Origin: Flabesymbios commensalis
Taxonomy: Eukaryota; Annelida; Polychaeta; Terebellida; Flabelligeridae
Assembly (NCBI GenBank): GCA_964017125.1
Contig: OZ024914.1
Location: 16,495,420-16,559,419 of the forward strand
Reading direction: 5' to 3'
Length of the DNA stretch: 64,000 nucleotides
In this document: positions 1 through 10,000 of the stretch, in pieces
How the letters are laid out: each line of letters starts with the position of its first letter
Position numbering within the stretch: the first letter of the stretch is position 1
Translations under genes and position numbers: made by a program
The notes under the pieces: generated by a model
What the model was told of the DNA's origin: nothing
Databases searched by the model: none
Seen by the model: only the letters and a program-made list of their open reading frames with translations

Positions 1-634
1 GGACGAACTTTATATTTAAATCTTTTATATAATAGGGGGTACCCCCAAACCTGTCTAAAATTAGGGGGTAGGATTGCGCAAACGTATGTCGTTGCTATTC
101 TGGTTTACAAATCTACACATGCAATATACCATATAAAAAGTAATTAAATTTCCGTTCTAATGATGTATTGCATGTATTGGATGAAAGGGTTATATCTGGA
201 AATACGTTGAAACATGTTTTTTTTATCTCAAAATAATCAAAATCGAAAAAAAAGCTAGTTAACATGGTCAATGGAAACGATCTAATAAAACATAATTATT
301 GGCCATATCTATATTTGACTTATGTTTTCTGAACCCAGATGTGTATATGCTTAAAACTGAGTGTTATTTAGATTTGTACATGGCATATATATTTTGAAAT
401 GCGAGATCATTGCAGCCTTTTTTGAAAATGTGTGTTTTTAGCATGGGCTGAAATATGAAACATTGAATTTTGCTCGACATTTGAGTGCAAATTAATTTTT
501 ACATAATTTGGGTGTGCTGAATTCAGATATGTCGGTTAACATTCTATATTCTATGACCTACCTTCTAATTTTAGACAGGTTTGGGGGTAACCCCCCCCCC
601 CCCCTATGAGGGGTCAAAATATAAAGTCCGTCCC
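1..634. mobile_element. Long-TIR MITE, left end at or just outside the window edge
   Basis: The first ~75 bases (GGACGAACTTTATATTT, then a G-run and AACCTGTCTAAAATTAG) recur as the reverse complement at about 560-634, ending ATAAAGTCCGTCCC. The AT-rich interior has no open frame of note. Long inverted repeats around a short non-coding body fit a non-autonomous DNA transposon. The superfamily cannot be fixed because the left flank is missing. It lies in an intron or upstream of the SLC5A exons. Confidence 0.75.
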
Positions 635-1064
635 TATTTTTTTGCTGTTAACATCTCATTTCATGTTTTGGACATATCAATAGCTGATCAAGGTTTTTAA
701 AAAAAATGATGTGGGTGAGTTGTGGGTGGGGTGGGGGGGGGGGGGGTGCACGTAGGGTGCTAGTAGCCCATCATCCCATGGCCTAACACCACCACCCCTA
801 CCTGCAATGAGGCATTTTCGTCCTATTCCAACCCCTCCTCCACGTGGAAATATCTACCTCTGCTGTCAAGATGAAGATATATGCCCGATGTTGCATTATT
901 CTACATTTTTTAGTCTGCAAAATCTGCCATGTTTACAGATTTTCAGCGGTTTAACGCACACATGAAAAATGTCAGTTCAATCCCGGAAAACACATCCAAT
1001 GTTAGTTTAAATGTTGACAGTGACAGGATTAGATGTTTATATTGATGTTTTGTTTTGTTGACAG
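635..1064. other. Intronic spacer with no recognised exon
   Basis: The stretch holds poly-G and poly-T runs and no exon that fits the missing N-terminal half of the SLC5A protein. The last bases (TTTTGTTGACAG) form the acceptor of the first visible exon. Confidence 0.5.
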
Positions 1065-4000
1065 TGACAGGATTAAATGTGTGGGTGTCCGTGATATCAG
1101 TGGGCTGTGTCTGTACATTCTACACAACTTTGGTATGTGAAAAGTATAATATACCGTGTATTTGGAGGGAGGTGTGTTAATGGTAGACCCTTCTTGTACA
1201 ATTTCACCTTCATCAGGGTCATTTGATGACCCTGATACAGGTCAAATTTTACAAATTATTTTCTGCATTATTGTGATTGAGAATGTAGTATATGATATAT
1301 TATATGTAAACATACTATTTACAACGATAATTTGCAAAATAATAATTAGGCCACAATAAAACAAAAAGTATGAAAGTAACACAATCACAGATTGAAACAT
1401 TTTGAGAACGTTACACAAAAAAGTTACAAAAACATTTTTAATGATTTTTTGAAATATTGCACCTTCGCACGCAATAAGGATATGGTCTTACATTATTATT
1501 ATAATATTCCACAAAAATATTTTTTTGAGCGTTGCCTGAAATAAGTTTTTATAGCGAAATAAATACGTTTCTTGAGGTTTTATGATTTTTTAACATCGCA
1601 CAACAACGCGTTAAAAATGTATTTGAAACCCTACAAATTAAAACGGCTCCGTGGGATGGCATCAACTTTGATTTTTAATTTTGTAAGTAAGTAGTGTATC
1701 CCATAGATCATAATTTTATTTTTTTCAAAATTTGATGATTTTTTCAAATATTTTTTATCAACATTTATAAGAATCCAGGAATAACCCAAACATACAGTGT
1801 ATCAACCTAAAGGATGGTTGAATTCTAGCACTGCATTGGGCCACAATTTGATGCCGTCGGCCCGGCGTTGAGCAGACCATCACGTTCCCATACCATTTAA
1901 GGGCGGCAGCTATTAATGCAACCAGGTGTTTACTTTAATCATGCCGCCTGAGATGGTCGGTGTTTGGGGCAGTTTTGTTTACATAAATATATATAATGTC
2001 TTGGGAATAAAACTAGTTTATTCGTTTTCAGTGCTTTAAAATTGTTTTTTTTTATGTTTTTGTATTTTATTCAGGATCAGTTGGACCAATGTCATATAGC
2101 TTCATATGAAGTAAATTTTCAAAATTGACAAAATTGAAACATTGTCAACATAAGCAGTCCCATTAACATTTTTCTCAATAGTTACTTGAGTTATTCACAA
2201 GTTTCTTACAGAGAGTGTTGAATTCAGTAACAATATTACAAGAATTAGGAAGCATTGTTTGTTGAGTATAATGTGCGTATCATATCATAATGTTCATATG
2301 TTATTATTATGAATGTCCCACCTTTATCTCTCCAGGGTGGAATGAAGGCAGTGATGTGGACAGATGTTTTCCAGGTGACCATGATGATGGCAGGCCTACT
2401 AGCGGTAATCATACAGGGCAGCATAGACAATGGCGGGTTTATTAACATCTGGCAGATTGCCAAGGAAGGCGGCAGGATACAGTTTGATGAGTGAGACAGA
2501 TCATTTTGTAATTATGCACCACGTGGCACATTTTGAATAAAATTCGTCGATTGAAAAAAATAGTATAATTCATCACAATCGAGATATTATACTTAACTTG
2601 GCTATTTTATCAATTCAGTTTTTTTTAACTTGAGGTCGGAATTGCGGCATCAATTTACATCTCAGGTTGAATAAAAATGCGAATAAATAGATAGATATAT
2701 TTTTATTTTTGTCTCACCCTGTATAAGGTTCATATCGTCGCCTCGGAGCTAAAGGATCCCATCTGCCACTCTGACGAGTGTCAGATAGGATCCTTTAGCT
2801 CCGATGCGACGATATAGAGTTATACAAATAAACAGGTCATTCATTAGAGAGTTGCGAGAGCTGGGTGTTGAGAGGGCTAACCCTTATATCATAACGCTGA
2901 AATATTCTTGTATAAACCGAGGAGACCAAAAGGTTATTTTCAATTTGAAATCATCACAAATGTCTTAGCTAGCTCTTTTTGTTTCACTTGAATACCTATG
3001 TTATGGGTGTACGCCCATTATAAATGTTTTACACTTACAGTGCAGTGGATTGACTTTAGACGTCAAACTCTGACGTATGTAGACGTTTGATTCTGACGTC
3101 TAAAGTAGATCCCCGCATGCATTGAAAGTAGTAACAATTATTAAAGATGCAACATCATATTTCGTCTTACTCAATTACTTTCTTTCTAAATGAATTCAAA
3201 TAATCTGACATATTTGTCATGTTCTACATTGATTCGGTGTGTGTTTTATGACAGTTTTAATCCGGATCCTGGAGTTCGCCATACTGTGTGGTCCTTGTCG
3301 TTTGGTGCTCTCTTCACCTGGTTGGCTATTTATGGCGTCAATCAGTCACAAGTCCAGAGGGCTCTCTCCTGTCCTGATCTACGCACAGCACAAATGTAAG
3401 TAATCGTTATATAATGGTCCCATGCGCTGTACGAGAAATAGACTGATGCGAGGTGTTTTTGAGGACAATTCCAGTGTCATTCAATAAATTACTTTTAAAG
3501 AATCGGATACAATCCCGAAAGCGCAAAGACGATCCAGTTAAGCTAAGCTGGGCCAGGAGAACCTCCTGAGGATGGTGAGATGATTGAGATGACACTGTCC
3601 TCCAGACACAGAATTCGAAATTCGAGCCCTGGCGGTCTGAGGCCGAGCACGCTACCTCTCGGTCACGGAGGCTCCCCACAATACAGACTTTCACACATGG
3701 ATGGGGAAGAAACATTTTTTGTTTCTTTCAAACCGCCGAAACCGGGAACCGAACCCCGAACTCTGGCGTGAAAGGCAGCGGTGCTAACCACTACCCTAGG
3801 GCCCCCGCCCTGAAACGATGAAGCTTAGATTACAACGTGTGAATTAATTGGAAGGCTCTCAGTTAAAGCACGATCCAAAGTCATAATGTATATATTTATA
3901 TTTTATAATTATTTTATATTTCTTCTGTTATGTTACGTGACAGAGCTGTTCTTCTTAACGCACCCGGATTACTGACACTTATGCTGCTCACTGGTTTTTG

Positions 4001-7000
4001 TGGTTTGATCATGTTCGCACATTTTAAGGATTGTGATCCACTCGAAAATGGACAGATATGGGCTTCAGATCAGGTGATTATAGTATATATCATATCATTG
4101 GGAATAAAAGGGTGTATCTACCATATCACAAACTGTAAGTTACGAAATGCAAAAAATGTCGAATGATTTGGTTTACAGTATAGACAGCAAGCATATTTAC
4201 ATTTACAGCACATGTCAACATTAATGCCATTGAAATACGTGCGGAAATTTAGAATATAACTATTTTTACATTACAAATTGCGTAAAATGCTACAGGTATC
4301 GTCATTAAATATCTTTAAATAATATTATGTATTTAAATATTTTTGTATCATGTAGTCAATCGACAATAATCTGACTGTGTTTTGTTGATGAAAATGTAAA
4401 ACAATGCGGATTATTTTGATAATAAATGGACAACGAACAAATTGACCTTTAAAACAATAAATATAGGCTGATAATATTGTCATTGAGATGTTTATGTTGA
4501 TATAAATAGTCACGATTGATTCGTTGTGTTAATTTATACAAAGTAAAGTTTAAATATAGTTACGTCTAACGATATCGTTATTTAAAACCCTTAATATAAA
4601 CTGTCCTTTTGTATTACAGTTATTGCCTCTGTATGTGATGGAAGCTTTACGGCATCTACCTGGACTGCCGGGGTTGTTTGTGGCCTGTTTGTTTAGCGGG
4701 GCTCTCAGGTATGGTTTCCCAGCATATACGAGACGTTGGCCCAACGTTGGTTTACTGTTGGGCCAACGTCGTAGACGGTGGGCCAACAGTAAACCAACGT
4801 TGGGCCAACGTCTCATGTTTGCTGGGTTGCATGTCACAGAGAAAAACCAGCGTGTTCATTATACATTGTATATTAAAAATATAACTTATGTTAAAAATGT
4901 GATACTTGTTAACAATCTACTCTGACTAACCATTTACCAGTTACAGCGCTGATATATTTGTATATAAACCATGAGACCAAAGGGGTTTTTTCTAATAAAA
5001 ATCATCATACGTGTTTTAATTATTTTAGTTAATTCTTTTAGTGCGGGGATCGTCTTTATGCGTCAAAATCTGGCGTCTACAGGCGTCAGATTTTTCACTA
5101 CCATACCACAGAATTTTACTTTGTTTTACAGCACAGTATCTTCAGGGTTAAACTCATTGGCGGCAGTTACTATTCAAGATTTCATTCGAGGATACTTTTG
5201 GCCAGATATTTCCGAGTCGAGAGCCACCATGCTGGCCAAAATTATGGGTAAGTCTGAGTGCATTGGAGTGCATCAAAGATAACTTTTGCCGTCGTATGAT
5301 ACAATTATTACACCGTCATCCGAAGCAATAATTGTGTAATCTTCGATATTTATTTTATGATATTATCATACATGTCAGTAAATATCGAAGATTACACAAT
5401 TATTGCTTCTGACGACGGTGTAATACTTGTTTAACATAATGCGGGCGATGTAAGCGTATTGAAATTTATTTCCACAGCCGCTGTAACTGGAATTATATTT
5501 AGCAAATTTGGAATCTGTTTTATTAGTCGTTTAAATCAGAGGTATTTCGAATGAAATGTGTGTTTAAACAGCAAGATTTGCAAGATTGTTTGATGTCAAA
5601 TTAAGCAAAACAATTATGAGTAATTTTCACCCACTTGAAGTTGTGTGTCGCGGTAGCGAAACACAACTTCAGGTGGGTGAAAATTTAAATTATTTAATTT
5701 AGCAGCATAAACGCGAATTGCTTTTGTTAGAAGCTAGTAATTATGTCAGCCCTTCAAGTGTTGCATTACAAATTAAATATTTACCTGCTTGAAGTTAAGG
5801 CTCGCCACCGCGATCCATAACTTCAAGTAGGTAAATATTACTTATATATCTGTACACTTAGAATCAAAATATATGCCCATTTTACAAACTAAATGCACAT
5901 ATATATCTGTTACAAATTCTCTTTTTTTTTCAAGGAGAATTAGTATGTTAAGGGTTATCAATGTCAAATGAAGGGACAATGTCATGCATTAATGTAGCGC
6001 TTAACCCTTAGGCCACTATGGTTTTTTCTCTGTTTTAGATGAGCGCGCGCATTAGAATAAGGCCGCGCATTACCAAAAAAAACATGTGTTTTTTTCTGCC
6101 CAGCGCGCGCATTGAATTGTTGAAGATTTTCGAAAAAAAAACACAGTTATTTTGGTAGATAAAAAAAACATTCCGAAAAAAAACAAATTAAATTCAGGAA
6201 ATAAAAAAACTTTTTTCCAGCTATGTTTTTTTTTGCTTGTTTTTTTTTCGTCGCCCTCATTAACTTTATTTAAAATAGTTCAAAATTTGTTTTATCTCGT
6301 CGCTCTCATTAACCTTTCCAAAAATTTGTCCATTGTTTTTTTTGATTTGGTCGCCCCCATTAACTTTTTCAAAAATAGGTGGAATGTTTTTTTTTTCCTA
6401 AATGTTTTTTTTCACCGCCCTCCCTCATTAGATTTTGGATTTTTTCTGATCTAAAACAGAGAAATAAAAACCGGTGGCCTTACAACGCTAAAATATTTTT
6501 CTATAAACCATGGGAACCAAATGTTTTGTTTTCAATGTGAAATCATCATAAACTTCTTAGTTAGCTCTTTCCGCTTCATTTGAATACCTGTGTTATGGGT
6601 CTACGGCCAATAGAAATATTTTAATTCTTACAGTTCGGGGACCGTCTTTATACGTCAGAATTTGACGTATAGGCCTATATACGTCAGATTCTGACGTATA
6701 AAGACGGTCCCCGCGCTGAAAGGGCTAAAGAGTTAACCCTTTGTGTGCCAAACACGACTAAAATCGTCCTAGCATATTTGATTTTCGTATCAGAAAAACG
6801 TTTCTGAATGTAAAATATCAATTTGAACAGCGACACATTAAATACACTGGTTCCAATTTGACAAAGCGTATCCCTTATTAAAACGCTAAGCAGGAATACA
6901 GAGATTTTATAATTTGTTTTAGCAGCCGATGTAATTGGAAATAAAATTAGTGCCTAAACATCACAAATTGTAAATGTTTGGTGTCAAATTAAACAAATAT

Positions 7001-10000
7001 AAGTAATTTCCACCCCCTTGAAGTTGTGGGTCGCGGCAGAGAGACACAACTTCAAATGAGTGAAAATTTAAATTAGACACCTTGTTGGGCAAAGGGTAAA
7101 GATATAGCCTTCTTACATTATTTTTTCGGTTTGTTTTCAGCTTTTGTTTACGGTGTTGTTATGATCCTCCTTACCATCGTGGCCGCGCAGCTGGGATCAG
7201 TGTTACAGGTATGTTGTCCACCACGATACAACATAATTTACCTCCCCCTCCCCTCCTTGGAATAAAACAAATTGGTACATTACACTTTTCATAAGGCCCC
7301 TAGCATTTTTTAATTCTATGTATAGGATAAAGCCCGAGGAGCTCTACATTCTTACCTGTGGAAAAGCCTAGGCCAAAGGCCGAGGCCTTTTCCACAGCTA
7401 AGAATGTAGAACTCCGGGATTTACACTATTTTTCATCCATTTTGAGGTGGGAAATACAAAAGCAATTCACATCTCAAGGTGAATGAAAATTTAATGATTT
7501 AAACGAATTAGGTGACTCAGCTCAGTTTTGACTTCTTTACTAATGTGCAGAATGTGATATGAAGCCCTGATCACGCATCCACTAACTTTATCACTAGAGA
7601 AAACCTAATTAATTTGCGAGACGCTCTGTAATCAGGTAATATTTTGTTTTAAATCGTAGTTTAATTGTTGATTTGTTATCGTAAAAATTGGTGTCAATGC
7701 CACCTTGTGAGTAAAAGTACTAATTACATAAGTACATAATCTAATGACATGACATCTGGCGTTGGCTACTTTGCATCGTTACTATTGCTGCGCTAATTGA
7801 TGAGGAATTAAAATTTACCTGCTGCCAATATTTACGCTTTTCACCGCATACGAATAAAATCAATGGGATATTATGACATTTTTAAGCCTATGACTATATT
7901 ATGTAAGTAAAAAATATTTGGGTGTAACTTACCGCTGTGTAAGAATTTTCAACTCATATTTGACAGCCTTACGCGAGCTCTTTCATTTGCAAATAATTAT
8001 TTAGTTAAATTGGTGTCAATGCCACCTTGTGAGTAAAAGTACAAATTACATAAGGACATAATATAATGACATGACATCTGGTGTGGTCTGCATCGTTACT
8101 ATTGCTGCACAAATTGATGGGGACTTAACATTTACCTGCTTCCAATATTTACGCTTATGACTATTGTGAGTAAAAAATATTTTGATGTAACTTAATGATG
8201 TATAAAAAATTTCAACTCATATTTGACAGCCTTATGCGAGCTCTTCCATATACAAATAATTATTTAGTTAGAAATTAACCTAACCTATACCACATCATGT
8301 GTTTGGGCTTTACATTGATGTATTTTCTTTCTCTTTTTCATTCATTTTACATTTTTTTAACGTTTGCGCGCCTACCCGAATTACATTGCGTTTAAAAAAT
8401 ATTGCATTTTTTAGGAAATGGCATAAGCTTTTTTTAGACGGGGCCAGTCGTCTCTAAATGGAATAAAGAGACGGGTACCCTATTGTATTATTTATGTTCA
8501 TACATTTTAAAACGACTAAATCGCCATTAATCCGTATAATTATTGAGGGCTGGGCTGCATTAAAATTAGCTGACCATAAAAGTTGCATTTGTGTGCCGAA
8601 AATCATAATTTCTATTTTATTTGCAGGCAGCACTAGGTCTTTTTGGAATCATTGGTGGTCCCCTTTTGGGAATGTTTACACTTGGCATGTTTTTCCCTCA
8701 AGCCAACTGGAAGGTAAATATTGATTTTAGTAATGGGAAGTTAACTAACATTAGGCTAAATAATAATAATTTTATTGCGGCAGCGTATTGGCGACATCAA
8801 TAAATAAATATTTAATCAAATTATAAGATGGCCTTTAAAAATATGGGCCTAATGTAGAGCCTGACTAATAAATCGCCATTTTTTACGATAATATCATACT
8901 TTGTCGGTAAATGGAAGCCCTATTTGTATTATAATATTTAATGTTATATACATCTTCTCGGTGAATACAATGTTGTATCTCAGAAATGTCATGTTATAAA
9001 GTTTATATTTTAAATATCTGACCGCTGATCACGACCAGTTTTTTAAATTATTTTCTTATTTAGCACAACAAACAACGGAGTTCTAAAGTGAAATATTGTG
9101 TTTATTATCAAGAATAGCAAAGATAAAGTCTCAAATTCAAAAAGTATTTTTATCCACTTGCATTATTGTGGTAATGCAACGACATTGTATTCACCGAGAA
9201 GATGTATATAACATTAATAACTTAAATAATTCGGACTTATTTAGGTTGGCGCTCAAATTGTTATACTGCATTAGACCAAAGGTTATAACCCTTAGCCCTT
9301 TAAACCATCACGATGCATCAAAGCATCATTTTGCATCTCTGAAGAACGACTTAATTTCCTAGAACAAGGGGTTTTAGAATGAAAATTTTCATGGAACTGT
9401 TTTAATAATAACAATAATATTTTTTTCATTTGTCATCCACTTCAAGTCATTTTCATCCACTGCAAGTCGAGAATTGCGACAGCAATTCGCGGCTTGTAGT
9501 GGATGAAAATGACAGTGGTAAATTCAGGCTTGAAAGGGTTAAAGCGCTAAATTAAATAATTTAAATTTTCACCCATTTGAAATTATGTATCGCTACCGCG
9601 AAATTTACTCATATTTGTTTAATTTGAAACCAGACATTTGCAAATCTTGAAGTTTAAACATTCATTTTATACCCGATAACAGTGATTTGATCAGCTGAGA
9701 AAGCAAATTAGAAACGACTATAATCTTAGTTATCGCCATAAGGATTAATCCTATATGTTCTGTATGTGTATCCCGGTATAGGGAGCGTTCAGTGGACTAC
9801 TAGTTGGTTTGCTATTCATGATGTGGATTGGAGTGGGTGCCACTATTTACCCTCCCATATCCTACAGACCCCCTGTCAGTACCCTGGGATGCCCTGCTAA
9901 TAACGTCACAGAATGGTCACCTTCAAATGACACAATGGTCAAAGGAACATACTACGCTAATCCTGTGTCAGTGACCACCATAGAGGTCAATTACAGGAAT

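Noticed and set aside
5623-5686. CRISPR-like repeat or rho-independent terminator-like hairpins
   Set aside because: The hairpins are dispersed MITE cores in an intron-rich animal genome, not regularly spaced repeats and not followed by bacterial genes.
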